From Clostridia bacterium (GTDB taxonomy: Bacteria > Bacillota > Clostridia > Christensenellales > UBA1242), in the NCBI GenBank assembly GCA_900768545.1, contig CAAGDD010000005.1:99839-163838 (forward strand): 64,000 nt of DNA, in the 5' to 3' direction. The notes under the pieces are model-generated. The model worked only from the letters and a program-made list of their open reading frames with translations. It had not been told where the DNA came from and searched no databases. The number at the start of each line of letters is the position of its first letter. Position 1 is the stretch's first letter. Both the position numbers and the translations under genes were made by a program. Positions 9,045-21,200 of the stretch are shown in pieces.

Positions 9045-9170
9045 TATTTTTCAAATAAAAAACAAAATATATTCAAAACAAAATTATTATAAAAAAAGTA
9101 ATAAAAATACATTAACTTTACAAAAAATCTATATTTTGGGCTGTTTTTTCAAAAAAAATGTATTTTTTTG

Positions 9171-9530
9171 TTATTTTTTAAAAATTGCTTTCAAAATTAT
9201 ACCAAAAACAAAACTAACCATCGCCAAAAACATACTTCTCAAAATTAGCATTCCAAAGGCTTTGCGATTACGCTTCGTGTCAGCATTAAATGACTGCCCC
9301 GTCTTTTTCAAAGTCACACAATAACAATATCCGCGGCTAGATTCAGACACCACAAAATCAAGATAATTTTCGGTCGAAAGTGTGATCATTATTTCATCAA
9401 TCTCTTCAATCGACAAAATATATTTTTTCGAAAGAGCTGTTGCGATCTCTTGTGGCGAAATTAAATATGCCCGCTTTTGCTGACATTTGTTGCACAAAAA
9501 ATTCATAACAAGTTTTTCTTTTCTGTTCAT
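9171..9530 (-). CDS. Winged-helix-like protein with C-terminal membrane helix, member 1
   Basis: 119 residues. The first 70 or so (KLVMNFLCNKC...ISPQEIATALSKKY...IDEIMITLSTENYLDFVV) look like a small winged helix-turn-helix. A basic linker (DTKRNRK) follows, then one hydrophobic helix at the C-terminus (ILRSMFLAMVSFVFGIILKAIF). It aligns along its whole length with the divergent gene at 9630-9995. The start follows AAAGGG at 5 nt. The family is not recognised. A membrane-tethered regulator or adaptor is an inference from layout only. Confidence 0.65.
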   Translation of the reverse strand: MNRKEKLVMNFLCNKCQQKRAYLISPQEIATALSKKYILSIEEIDEIMITLSTENYLDFVVSESSRGYCYCVTLKKTGQSFNADTKRNRKAFGMLILRSMFLAMVSFVFGIILKAIFKK

Positions 9531-9629
9531 TAAGCCCTTTTTGTTTTATTTTTGCCAAATAAACATTTTTTAAAAAACAACATTTAAAAAAGTATATTCA
9601 CAACAAAATTTTGGAAAAATAATCTTGTT

Positions 9630-9995
9630 ATGGATATCAAATCAAAATTGGTTTTAAATATTTTGGCAAGGCAATGCCACGACGGAAATTATCGAATTAT
9701 TGAAGTTTCTGATATCATTATGTCACTTCCAAAGCATTATCGAATGGACAACGAAGCCGTCAAGCACGTCTTAACATATCTCGAAAGACAAGATATGATT
9801 TCGATCAAATATGATGACGATGACACATTTTGTCTTGCCGTTTTGCCTTATGGCTTTGAAACCTATGAAAACAATTCAAACAAAAAAATTAAATCAAAAT
9901 CAAAAAATTGGCAAATTTTGTGGTGCTTTCTTTCATCTTTAATTGGCACAACTCTCGGCATTTTGGTCAGTTACTTCATAATCAAATTTATATAA
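9630..9995 (+). CDS. Winged-helix-like protein with C-terminal membrane helix, member 2
   Basis: 121 residues, divergent from and homologous to the 9171-9530 gene: KLVLNILARQC...EVSDIIMSLPKHY...AVKHVLTYLERQDMISI, a Lys-rich linker and a C-terminal hydrophobic helix (LWCFLSSLIGTTLGILVSYFIIKFI). The identity is clear in the first 20 residues and in overall layout, which suggests a local duplication followed by inversion. No strong Shine-Dalgarno precedes the ATG; AATAAT ends 6 nt upstream. Function unknown. Confidence 0.65.
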   Translation: MDIKSKLVLNILARQCHDGNYRIIEVSDIIMSLPKHYRMDNEAVKHVLTYLERQDMISIKYDDDDTFCLAVLPYGFETYENNSNKKIKSKSKNWQILWCFLSSLIGTTLGILVSYFIIKFI

Positions 9996-10026
9996 AAAAA
10001 TGATGTCTTTAAAACACCATTTTTTC
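9993..10026 (+). terminator. Possible terminator after the second winged-helix gene
   Basis: An imperfect hairpin (AAAATGaTGT against ACAcCATTTT) is followed by six T, right after the stop at 9995. Confidence 0.5.
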
Positions 10027-10111
10027 AACTTTATATTTAATTTTAAAAATTTTGTTTCATTTAAAGTGAAATTTTCACTTTTTTAATAAAAAATTCAATT
10101 TCTTTCAATGA

Positions 10112-10618
10112 TTAAAGACTTTTGATTTCTTCGTTTGAAATTTTTTTAACAAATTTGATATTGTGATAAAGCATCTTCATATCTTTGTCAAACTTAGCTT
10201 TTCCAATAACATTTTTTCCTTTCAAAACATCTGGAAGCCACAACAAATCGTCTTCCAACATACGCTCAAATGGCACTTTGTCCAAGTCATACCAGTTTGG
10301 AATAATCTCTTCGGTTTCTTTGATTTCGCCATCAAAATCAAAACATTTGTATATGTACATTTCCATTTTTGAGTGCTCGCCTTTATACCACAAATCAAAA
10401 TTGATTTGCCCAACTTGTTGAAAATCGGTTGGAGTCGCATTAATTTCTTCTTGACACTCTCTAATCATTGCCTGTTCGATAGTTTCGCCGGGGTCTTGTT
10501 TGCCACCAATTCCATTTAAAGTTCCTTTCGCAAATCCGCGTTTCTTTTCTCCCAACAAAATTTTGTTGTCCTTAATAAACAAAGTTAATGTTGCTCTAAT
10601 TGTTTTTAAATTTTCCAT
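10112..10618 (-). CDS. Nudix hydrolase, MutT/MTH1-like (8-oxo-dGTP diphosphatase type)
   Basis: 168 residues with a complete Nudix box: GGKQDPGETIEQAMIRE followed by CQEEI, around residues 40-62. The phrase RGFAKGTLNGIGGK and the later DDLLWLPDVL resemble MTH1/NUDT1, which removes oxidised purine nucleotides from the pool; substrate is inferred, not shown. An ATG 6 bases upstream (10624) is in frame, but GGAG is correctly spaced only for the ATG at 10618. It has an unusually long leader of about 155 nt from the predicted promoter. Confidence 0.85.
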   Translation of the reverse strand: MENLKTIRATLTLFIKDNKILLGEKKRGFAKGTLNGIGGKQDPGETIEQAMIRECQEEINATPTDFQQVGQINFDLWYKGEHSKMEMYIYKCFDFDGEIKETEEIIPNWYDLDKVPFERMLEDDLLWLPDVLKGKNVIGKAKFDKDMKMLYHNIKFVKKISNEEIKSL

Positions 10619-10781
10619 ATTCATCTCCTAAAAAAAAATTGTTTAAGCTGTTAAAATTAACCTCCTTATCATAAGCAAAAATAACACAGCCAAATTATAA
10701 TTTGCATGTATTTTTGCCATTCTTAAGAACTTAATCTTCAAACTTAAACAAACGGAATGGACGAATATTTTGTATTCTTAT

Positions 10782-10811
10782 GATACAACACTTCTTCCAA
10801 TTTGTCAACCC
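10782..10811 (-). promoter_or_regulatory. Predicted promoter of the Nudix gene
   Basis: TTGACA, 17-bp spacer, TATCAT on the minus strand, about 160 bp upstream of the start codon. It is the best -35/-10 pair in the gap. Confidence 0.5.
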
Positions 10812-11240
10812 CTAAAATTTATTTTTTGAAAGATTTTTTCTCGATTTTTATTCTATGCGTTTATAAACCGATAAGCGGTTTCGTTTTTGTGTTGCAACAA
10901 AATATTAAAAGTCAATCAAAATTAGTATCATTTATCAAACAACAAAAGACATTTATTATAAGATTATTAATATCGAGCAAATTTGATTTTCTTTATGTTT
11001 TCACACTCGAAATCAGCAATTATTCACAAAAAGATATAATTAAACCGCATTTAAAATATAAAAACAATTACTTTAAAACACCCAAAAATAAGCCAAATAA
11101 ATTTCTTCTTTATGTAAAATTTTAAAACAAATTAATATTCCACACCCAAAAACACCAAAAAGCGCAATTTTATATCTTCTTCACAAATAAATAGTCAAAA
11201 AAGACTCAAAAGCATTAAAAATATAAAAAAGCATAAAAAA

Positions 11241-11292
11241 ACACCTGCAAGCAAAATAAACTGTTCGTTATTTTTGCCACAGGCGTTTTATT
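11241..11292 (-). terminator. Terminator of the radC-like gene
   Basis: A long hairpin (about 20 bp with two small defects; arms AACACCTGCAAGCAAAATAAAC and the facing ...GCCACAGGCGTTTT) with a 5-nt loop is followed on the minus strand by seven T. Confidence 0.85.
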
Positions 11293-11293
11293 T

Positions 11294-12064
11294 TTAATCA
11301 TCAATAACAATTAATTTTTTCTTTTCTTTCGCCATATTATTGAGCGCGTCAACAATTTTTATAGGCTCGAGAAAATTTCTTACAAGTTTATCTTCACGCT
11401 GACTATAAATACCGTCTTCGCCGACAATATATGAGTCTGACAAGAAAATTCCGCAAGTGCGACAAACATCTTCAATCATTTTAAAGGCGTTGCCATCTTG
11501 TGGTGAAGGAGTTGACTTTCCATAAGGATGACAATGAGCAACAATTAAAGATGCTGGCTTTGTCGAACTTATGAACGAAGTCAAATCAAGCACTGAAATG
11601 TTGACCGACATATTGCTGGTCGCCACAAAGCGTTTTCGATGAGTGACAACACCAGCAGGACTAATAGCAAACAAAACCATATTTTCGGTTGTGCGAAGTC
11701 GAAGCGAATCTTCCAAAGCATCAAGCAAATCGCCACGACACTCAATTTCAAATTTTTTTCCAATTCTCGCTTCTGCATAGAGATTGATAATGTCCAAAAA
11801 CATGTGAATTTTCTTTGCAGAGCGTTCGTTGATGCCTTTAACCTTTGCAAGTTCGGCAACATCAGCTTCAAGAATATGTGTGAAGGTTCTAAATTGGTCG
11901 ATCAGGCGATGAGCAAGCGGATTTACATCTCCGCGTGGAAATATGTAAGTCAAGAAAAATTCGACAGCCGTGACATCACTGACATTTTCGATGCCAGCTT
12001 TGTAAATCATTTCCGTTAGGCGTTCTCTGTGCCCGTCGTGAATGTTCTTTTCGCCCGTAGCCAT
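11294..12064 (-). CDS. radC: RadC-family JAB/MPN-domain protein
   Basis: 256 residues. The N-terminal part contains a helix-hairpin-helix-like segment (AELAKVKGINERSAKKI). The C-terminal part has a JAMM metalloprotease-like motif HCHPYGKSTPSPQD, which keeps the two His and the S-x2-D of the consensus although the usual HNHPSG is changed. RadC proteins are widespread but their biochemical role is unsettled; an early link to DNA repair is disputed. GTG at 12070 is an alternative start, but GGAGG sits at ideal distance from the ATG at 12064. Monocistronic, with its own strong terminator. Confidence 0.85.
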   Translation of the reverse strand: MATGEKNIHDGHRERLTEMIYKAGIENVSDVTAVEFFLTYIFPRGDVNPLAHRLIDQFRTFTHILEADVAELAKVKGINERSAKKIHMFLDIINLYAEARIGKKFEIECRGDLLDALEDSLRLRTTENMVLFAISPAGVVTHRKRFVATSNMSVNISVLDLTSFISSTKPASLIVAHCHPYGKSTPSPQDGNAFKMIEDVCRTCGIFLSDSYIVGEDGIYSQREDKLVRNFLEPIKIVDALNNMAKEKKKLIVIDD

Positions 12065-12148
12065 AAACACCCTCCAATTTGTATATGTTATTATAACTTT
12101 TTGCTCAAATCTTGAGCAAAATATCTAATTTTTAAACAAAGCAAATGC

Positions 12149-12194
12149 AATTAAAGTGATTTCAAAAAACTCTTCAAAACCACTTTAATTATTT
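12149..12194 (-). terminator. Likely terminator downstream of the giant gene
   Basis: A perfect 10-bp stem AATTAAAGTG/CACTTTAATT encloses 22 nt in the radC/giant-gene gap. A second, shorter palindrome GTCAAAA/TTTTGAC lies at 12213-12230. Neither has a long T tract, so the exact end of the giant transcript is uncertain. Confidence 0.45.
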
Positions 12195-12292
12195 TATCAT
12201 AAACATTTGTCTTCGTCAAAATATTTTTGACAATTTTCGAAAATTTTTCATCTTCCAGTCCCAATTTGAAGTGTCACCACCCAAAATCAGCA

Positions 12293-15200
12293 CTAATTAA
12301 CTTGAATTCCGCTAGTAGTTCCCTGTCCCGGACTGTTGATACATTCGCCCGAGCACCAAGTGAATTTGTAATTGTCAGTCTCTGCGCCAAGAAATGTCTC
12401 TACTCTTAACTCATTAGATCCAAAATAATATTTTGACCTATTTGGTATTTGTCCTTCTGCATTGTTTTTTACTGCATTTTTAAGTTCATTTTCAACACCA
12501 CTTTTATCCCAGACAATTGTTATTGCATACCATTTGAACTTATAATAGACATTATCTGTGCCAACTCCAGTACCAATACTACCACCATCAGCTCCAAAGT
12601 TTTTGTTGAATATATATGTTCCGTTTTGAGATTTTCCATTATTATCAAAAGTTGTAGTTGCTCCGGTTTCACCACCAAAGCCAGCCGTCTTAACGAAAGT
12701 CTGATTTGCCAAAGAGAAGTTGACAGATCCAAATCCACCAAGTCCACCATTTCCATCAAATATTCTGTATCCGTAAGGATCATCATAAACGTTTGAATTT
12801 TCATTGTTAGAAGATAGGTTGTAAACGACTCTTCCTCTTGAACCTACTGTTTCAATAGGTTTATCATTGCTGTTCTTTTGCCCGTTTCCGCTGGTTCCTT
12901 TTTTTGCACCATTATATCCACCTTCACCGGCTTTGCCATTAAGTCCATTTCCTCCATAGCCACCCATACCAGCAAGCCCAATTCGTTTAAACATATTATC
13001 TTTCAACTTATTTTCATCCGAGTGAGTTGTAACTTCTCCGCCGTCCGTTCCATTGTTATCACTTTCTTTTCCGCAAGCATTAGAAACAACATACCCTGTA
13101 GATCCATCATAACCATCGCCGGCTATAAGCACTTCAGATGAAACAACATTTTCTAATGTCGCACCGGTTGGCAATTCATTATAGATGTTCAACAATGTAC
13201 CACACGCTCTTCCATCATTTGCCTTTAAGAAACTATAATTATTTAAATTTTTCAATTTATTTAAAATCTTGTTTGCAAAAGTTGATACAGAAACCTTCTT
13301 AAGATCTGAAGAATTTATATTTCTTATTCCACCAAAAACATTTATGTTTGAAATCTCATTTGAAGCAACTTCGTTGAACACCAATCCATAACTTTGGCCA
13401 TCTTTAAAATCAATTCCTCTTCTAATAATAATAAAGTTAACATTATTGATGTTTGCACTAAGTTTGTTAAACAAAGGTTTATCATCATCAGTAACATATC
13501 TTATAAAATAATTGTTCCCAACAATTGATTTTTCGCCGCTATCATAATATCTCATATTGATATCATCAGTAATATATGCAACATCTGCTTTAACTTTGTT
13601 TATGTCATTATCATCAGAATCCACAATAAAAGTTTTAAGTCCAATTTCTTTTCCTTCAACAGAATATAAAATTTCATATTTAATCTTATCTCTTCCTGTC
13701 AATTCTAACTTTCCGCCTTCATTATGTTCATTCCAATCAGTTTCTACAGACTTCTTGTAATAAATTGATTTAACCTTTCCGTCACCAAAACTGTCTGTAA
13801 GATCTTTAAAATCATACTCAGAATTTGATGAAACTTTTACATTCGTGATATTATAAGTGTTTTCAACATTAACTTTTGCACCATATACAGGAACTTCAAT
13901 ACCATTAAATTCTACAGACTTATTATTTACAGTAATCTTATCTTCACAAGTTTTTGCCAAAGTGATTTGCTTCCCATCATCAGTAAACCCTGAAATAAAC
14001 ATATATATATCACTATCAAAAGCCCATTTATAATTATCTACATTTTCTTCGCTTGTTACAGTTTTTTTGGCACCTTCTTCTTCGCTATAAGAAATTTCAT
14101 ATCCAACATACTTGGCTGTCATTTCCCCTGTACATTGATTGAAAGTGTATTCGTATGCATGATACTTTCTTGTTCCTTCCTGACTTCCATCTTCCTGCAA
14201 ATTTTGTTCTTTTGGATCTCTTTTGCTTATAGATATAATTGATTGTTTAACTCCGTTATCATCAGAAATTTTAATACTATAACTGATACTATCATTGCTA
14301 TTTACAACACTATTTAATATGTTGTTAGTATAACTTTTTACAACAGAAAATGTTTCAATTGCTCCTTTTTTAGACATAATATTAATACCATTTATACTTA
14401 CGTCTTTATATACTTTTCCACTTTCATCAGAATAAGAATTTGTTGTTACACAATTTCCGTCATCACCTTGTGGAAGATTATTGATAACATATTTTTCCCA
14501 ACTAATCTTTCCTGTAAATTCACTTGGAAGATAGAATGCAGGGATATCAGCAAAGTCGTCACTTTCCGAAATGCTAATATATTGTTGATTGAAACTGCCT
14601 CCGGATACTGTCACCAAATTTTGTCCTTTGATCTTGAATCCTGAAAGTTTTGGACTGACAGTGATTTCGCAAGATTCAAATACATTTCCACCAATAGTTT
14701 CTTCAGTGAAATTTGTGTTTGTAATAGATCCACCCACTTGTATTTGATCTTTTGTCAATCCATCACCAATTCCTCCAACAGTGTATTGCCCTGCAACACC
14801 AGTAGGTGTGAATGTAATATTCCCGGAACCTGAAACAGTGTTCAAAACAAGACTAACATTTCCATTTGTAAGTCCACTTATCGTGATTGTTTTTGCGTTT
14901 TCATCTTCGAAATTATATTTTCCACCATTTCTAATTGTGTATAAATAATAGTTTGAAGTTGATTTAATCGTCAAAGTAAGTCCGTCTGCAGAAACTTCAA
15001 AAATATCACTTGAATTTGTCAAAGCCCATTTACTGCCGTCCCAAGCCGCATATTTTGAGCTATCACCTACGATCGTAATCAAGTCAGCATTAGTATTTGT
15101 TCCGTGAGTAATCTGAGTGTTTGCTGTAAGTGTTTGTGTTTGTTTTGAATAGTTTGAAAGCGTGAACTTTGTTTGCACATTACTTGCTACAATATCAACA

Positions 15201-18200
15201 AAATCTGATTGATAAATAATTGAATTTTTATCAATAGAGTATGAGCCAACAGAATTGCTTTCAGTTTTGTATTTATATTTAAACGAAATTGTCGCACCAT
15301 CATCAATAGAAACATTGCCAACCTTTACCACGCTATCAGACGATTTTGACGCTCCATTTATATGCAACAAATAATAATCTTGACCATCAATCAAACCATT
15401 AACTGCTTTAGAAGTTCCTTCGCTTGTAACCTTTGTAAGTTTTGCTTCATTTGTGATTGTGGCATCATTATTTATTTTTAATTCAGTTATTGTCACACTG
15501 TTTAAATCATCATCGCTAAGGCTTGGATCTTCAAACCCATCTAAAATAAACCCAGTAACTTTTTGTCCTGATTTATCAGTTCCATCAAAGAAGTCTGAAG
15601 CACTAAGTTCAATTTCTTTTTGTCCTTCGTATTCCAAATAAGCGTTTGCATCGAAATTTTCAGCATCTTCTTTTGTTTCAAAATAAAACATTACATCAAA
15701 TACTACTATTCTATTATTTCTATCCAAATTCATTTTTTCAATATTATAAGTTGCATATTTTGATTCAGTTTGAAATTTGATTGATCTTTTTGAAATACTA
15801 TCCAAAACTGCATTAGGATCAGAAATTTTTATTTGAACATTTCTATAAGTCTTGTTGAATGGAGATAAAACATTTGTAATATTCAATGAGTTGTTTGCAA
15901 ATCCAATAATCTTACCTTGCACTTTCAAAGTTTCAAAAGTCGTATCTTTGTTTTCTTTAGCAGCATCAATCGTTTCAATAAGACTTGAAACATTATTTTG
16001 ATCACTCGCACCAACAACGTTTACATCATTTGTAAGATATTTATTGCCATTTAAAATGCTTCTATAATTTTCAAATGATGCATAAGCATAGTAATCAGTT
16101 GCAGATGCGAAATTATAAATATAATCATCCTTCGATATATTATTATTTGGCACCGTTATACCCAAAGAACTAGCTTTCTGTTTTACACCATCACCGTTAT
16201 GCCAAGACCCAGTGGAAGAGCCGTCCAAGCCGGCAGCCAAAGTGTAACTAAACATATAATGGAAGAAATCAGCAAAAGCTCCTTCGGAAGTATGGAATCC
16301 TTTAGAGCCGTCGGCACTATTAAACTCTTTATTCTTTATAAAATCATCATTCTCTATCTTTCTAATGATATTATCGTTCATATAGACACGGTTTACAAAG
16401 CCATAAGAGTCGTAGCCATTGCTGTAGATTGCTTTTTTGCCTGAATCTTTGTTTGTGTCTGCGGCTGCTTTTGAGTCAAACTTTCCTTTAATATATTCAG
16501 TTGCGCCATCACTATTATCCAAAATGTCTTGTCTATTGAATGTTAAATCAACAACTTGAATATAGTCGCCAACCTTGACAGTTGAGCTAACTTTATCATA
16601 ATAAATGTTTTTGTTTTCGTTGCTTTCAGCCGAAACGCTGCTATCTTCTGGAACTTGGAAAATGTTTTCAGCCGTTTTTGTAGTTCCGTTTTCAGCATTT
16701 GCAATCCAGCCGTCGTTTTTGATATTGTTTTCAGTTGAATAACTGTTTGTTACCGTTCCAGAAATTCCATAGCCGAGACCATAAGCATAAACTCTGCGAG
16801 CAGCGTTTCCATAGTCGAGAATCATTTGATAAGTCAAAGAACCTGGCGTGTTTGAATAATCCACTTGTTCGCTTCCGCTCTTCAATTTGTAATAAACTTT
16901 TGCAGCGCCAGCGACATCACTTGTTTGGCTCAATGCTTCAACAGCGCCATCGTTTACACAGTTTGAAACTGTGACATTTGCGACATCGCTTCCTGTGTAT
17001 ATTCCTTGATTGTAAGAGATCAAAACCGCGCCGAGCAAACCGCCAGCATATGCAGAACCGGTGTTTTTATAATTTCCTGCGCCAACAAGTCCAACATTGT
17101 AAGAATTTTTAAAATCTACGCTTCCTTGTTCAATTTGATATGCTTCACCTGAATATTCATTTCTCTTCGCTTCAACACGGCCGATAAGTCCGCCAGCATA
17201 GTAGTTTCCAACTTCGTTGCTTGTGTATCCAGCCAAAACAGAGTTTGCATTGTAACTATACTCAACAACACCTTTAACTTTTGAAACCCCAACAAGTCCG
17301 CCAACTGTCGAAGAATTTTTGGCAGTTGAAATCACTTGTCCTGCATTTGTCGAATAAGAAATCTTTGTGCCAGTCCACTTGCCTGCGATTCCTCCGATAA
17401 CACCACCAAACGAGCTTCGAACATTGATTGTGCTGTCAACAGCTATAGCATTTCCGTTGAGAACATTTACAAGTCCGCCCGCCAAAGTTTTGCTTGAAAT
17501 TGTAACATTCCCAATCGCTGTGATATTTTCAAGATTTCCGTTAAATTCGTCAGCCAACAACGCTTGGTTTGAAAGATTCATATCCGAAATTCTCAAATTT
17601 CGAATTGTTCCGTCAAAAATGCCGAAAAGTGAATCCTTTGCACCAGAAAGCGTCTTGTTGTTTCCGTCGATTTCAAGGGTTGCATTTACTCCCGAGAATG
17701 TGTCATTGTATCTTGAAATGTTTTGCGATAATTCGCTAGACAAAGATGACAAATCCAAATCATATTTGATCATAAAGCGATAATCTTTATTGTAGTTATC
17801 TCCAGTGCCGTAAATATCACCAGTTGTGCCAGATGATGTTACCTTCGCTTTCAAGGTATCGATCATATCTTTATATTTTTCAATATTTGGAATTGAATAA
17901 TAAAGTTTGTTTATCAAACCGCCTTCTTGAGTGAGAGTAAATCCTTCACCAATCAAATCAGTTTGTTCAAACGAAATTGGTGTATATTGATATTCAAACA
18001 AACTATTTTCTTCGTCCAAATCACCATTTTCCTTCTTTACTTCCAAAGTTGTCAAAAGTGTGCCGTTTGAAGAAGTTTTCACTCTGCGAGTATAAACTGT
18101 GACATTTTTCATATATCCAAAGCCCAAAGATGCGTAGCCATTGTTTACATAAGGGTTGAAATACCAATAATAATTTTCAAATTCGCTTGCAACTTTAACT

Positions 18201-21200
18201 TTGCGTTTAACTCCATTTTCAGTTATCTCAAACGCTTCCAAATTATTGCTAACCTTGACTGCACCATCGGTCGCTTCTTTGGTCGCTTTATAATAACTCA
18301 TTTGACGCGACAAATCTATGTTGTTTGAAAAGTTAAAATTGGAATTGTCGAGTTTATTTTCATTGTTGAGTTCATTTTCATTGCTGAGATAATTTTCAAA
18401 TTTTGGTTCATTTCCTTTAGGCAAAACATTGTCAAATTTTGTTTCTACATAAGTGTAGCAGTTTATAACAGTATTTGTTTTCTTAAAGTTTTCATTTTTT
18501 TCTGATTTTGCAATTTTACTGCCGTTTGTGTTGACATAAGTTGTCATAACCCCTGCTGTGAATGCGTTTTTCAAAACTGAAGGTGTTTCAGCATTGTAAG
18601 TCGAAATACCAGAGAAAATTCCGCCGTCGCCAGCACGATAAGAAAGTTCTGCATCAACATAACTGTCACTAATCAAGCCGCCATAACTGTAGCCAACAAT
18701 TCCGCCAAAGTTTGCAGTCCCTTGTCCGCCGATTGAAACGCTACCACCGACTTTAACACCATAGATAATCGAGTTTCCATAAACAGTTCCGGCAATAGCA
18801 CCATATGATACAACTTCGTTTTGTACAACTTCGTTTTGTGCCACTTCTTCTGAAATATCAAAGTTTGTAACAACTGACGAAACAACACTAAATGCAACAT
18901 CTTTTGGCTTTGACTCATCAGCAATATTTTCGCCTGCATTTCCCATAGTGTTAAACAATCCGCCAGTCGGTGCTGTCAACTCTGCACCTTGGTCAGCAGT
19001 TTTTGAAATAACCATTCCGTTTCCGACCAAAACAGCATTTGACAAGTTGTTCGCCAAAACTTTTGATGCCTTGCCCGACTCTGTTTCGTTCAACTCAATG
19101 TTTTGTGTCAAAGCAGTCCAGCAAATTTCAGTCTTTCCATTGATTTCTGGTGATTCACCGCTTGAAACAGTCAAATCTTTGTTTACAATCTTTGGATTGA
19201 GTTTGCTGCCTTCTTTTGCGTTTGCATCTTTGATTTCTCTAAACTTTTCCAAAATGTTGTAATTGTTGTTGCTATCTTTATTTACTGCAAAAGTCTGAGC
19301 ATTGTAGGCCGCACTTGAACTATATCCTTTAAATTCTTCAACGCCGTAACCCATATCCAAAACGCCAATCATCATTTGAGCAAAGCCACCACTAAATTGT
19401 GGTTTTTGATATGCCAAATTTACACCTGACGAATATCCGCAATTTTCAAATTTAACAAGGTCAACATTTTCGCCAACCAAAGCACTTGCATTGTAATCTT
19501 TGGTCAAAGTTGTAACTCTGCTATTGAAGTTTGTCATAAGCGAATAACTGTTTGTGATTTTCGCTTTGCCAGCTTTTGCAAAAATTCCGCCAAAAGCATA
19601 AGATGTCATTTTCTTTTCTTTTTCGTCTTGTCCAAGTTTTGCTTTGTTTAATGCAAACACATTTCCATAAACATAGCAGTTGTCAACAATCATTTCAAGA
19701 TCATTTTCATCGATATTCGTTGAACAATCCTTGTATCCAACAATTCCGCCCGCTTTGATAGTTGATTGATCCAAAGATTTTCCATACAACTTCAAATCTC
19801 CGCCGTGAGAAACATATTGGATAGATTCTTCATTATTCCCAATTTCAGGATTTTCATTTGTTTTCAAAACAAGCAAATCATTTCCAATCGCGCCGCCATA
19901 ATTTACATTTTTGGCATCAACCAAAGTGATATCGTTGATCGAAACAGCCATCGAATCACCACTTGTTGACGCACCAATTTCAACTTTTGTGCCAACATCC
20001 AAATCATTGAGTTTTCCAATAACACCGCCGACATTTGTGCTTGCTGTGTCATTTTTATTTGTCAAAGCAAGTTTCAATTTGTTTAAATTTCCAAGTCCAA
20101 CAGTAAGTCCCGCTTGTGCTTCGCCAACAAGCCCGCCAACAGACATTTCTGCATTGTTTTGCAAAACGATTTCGCCTTGAACAGAACTGTTTGTAATAAT
20201 CAATCCGTTTCCTGCTTGCAAAAGCCCAACAATTCCGCCAACGGTCGCTTTTCCAGTCACAGTAAATTGATTTTCGAATTCATATTTATAATAATTTGCT
20301 TCGAATTCTGGAGCAGTCAAAGCTTTTGTTGGATTAACTTTGCTCAAATTGAATGTTATATCTGCATTTGCAATATTCATTCCATTGTTTGCTTGACCAA
20401 CAACCCCGCCGATAACCGCGTCTTTGATTGTTTTTGTTCCACTTGCGAGTTGTTGAAGATTTACAGTGATGTTGTTTTTCGCTCCGCCAACGCCGATTTC
20501 AAGGTCGTCGCAGTTTTCAGTTTGTCCAATAATAGCCGCTGAAACAAGTTTGTTTATAGTGCTATCCAATGTAAGATCCATTTGAGTTTCAGTGTCTTGG
20601 GAAACACCTTCCAAACTCATACTTTGTTGAATTTCAATACTGCTCAACGCATTAGCCTTTCCAACATATCCGCCAATATTTGCAATATCAATGCTTCCAA
20701 ACGAAACATTTTGTTCGATGCCAGAAAGTGGACTAACTCCGATTGTCATTTTTGCATTTTGTGATTTGATTGCTTCGCCGACATAAAGCCCAGTGCTCAA
20801 AATGTTTGCTATTGTTGTTTGGTTATTTCCATAGCCAATTTTGATAGGTGCATTCGAATTTTCTCTTGAAAGTTTGATTCCGCTAATTGTCATCGAACTG
20901 AAGTTTGACTTTTGTTCTGCCACACCAGCAGCCAAGCCAAACGCCACATTAAATGAAGTGTCAGCATTGTTTTCAAGACCAAAAGTAATATCGTTTTCGT
21001 TGCTTGCCGCATTTCTCAAAACGATGTCAATATTTACAAAAGATGTGCTTGTGGCAACATTTGCAAGAAGTCCGCCCGCAATGTAATTTTTATTATTGAT
21101 TTGATACTTGTCTGCTGTTGCATTTTTCAAAATCTCAACTTTATCATTCAAAACAAGTTTGATATCTCTAAAAATCACATCTTCAACGCCAGCACTTGTC

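Larger units (their letters stand above)
10625..11293. other. Long intergenic region upstream of the Nudix gene
   Basis: The right part holds the radC-like terminator (11241-11292). The left part is the Nudix leader and promoter. On the minus strand the leader holds a 25-codon ATG-to-TAA reading frame (10720 to 10643) coding for a short hydrophobic peptide, and an AAGGAGG (10661-10669 area) with no start codon after it. The centre (about 10815-11240) is plain AT-rich sequence in which I see no supported gene. Confidence 0.5.

Noticed and set aside
10802..11125. 107-codon plus-strand frame in the Nudix/radC gap
   Set aside because: It starts at TTG without a ribosome-binding site, and its Phe/Ile/Lys/Asn-rich product is what random AT-rich sequence gives.
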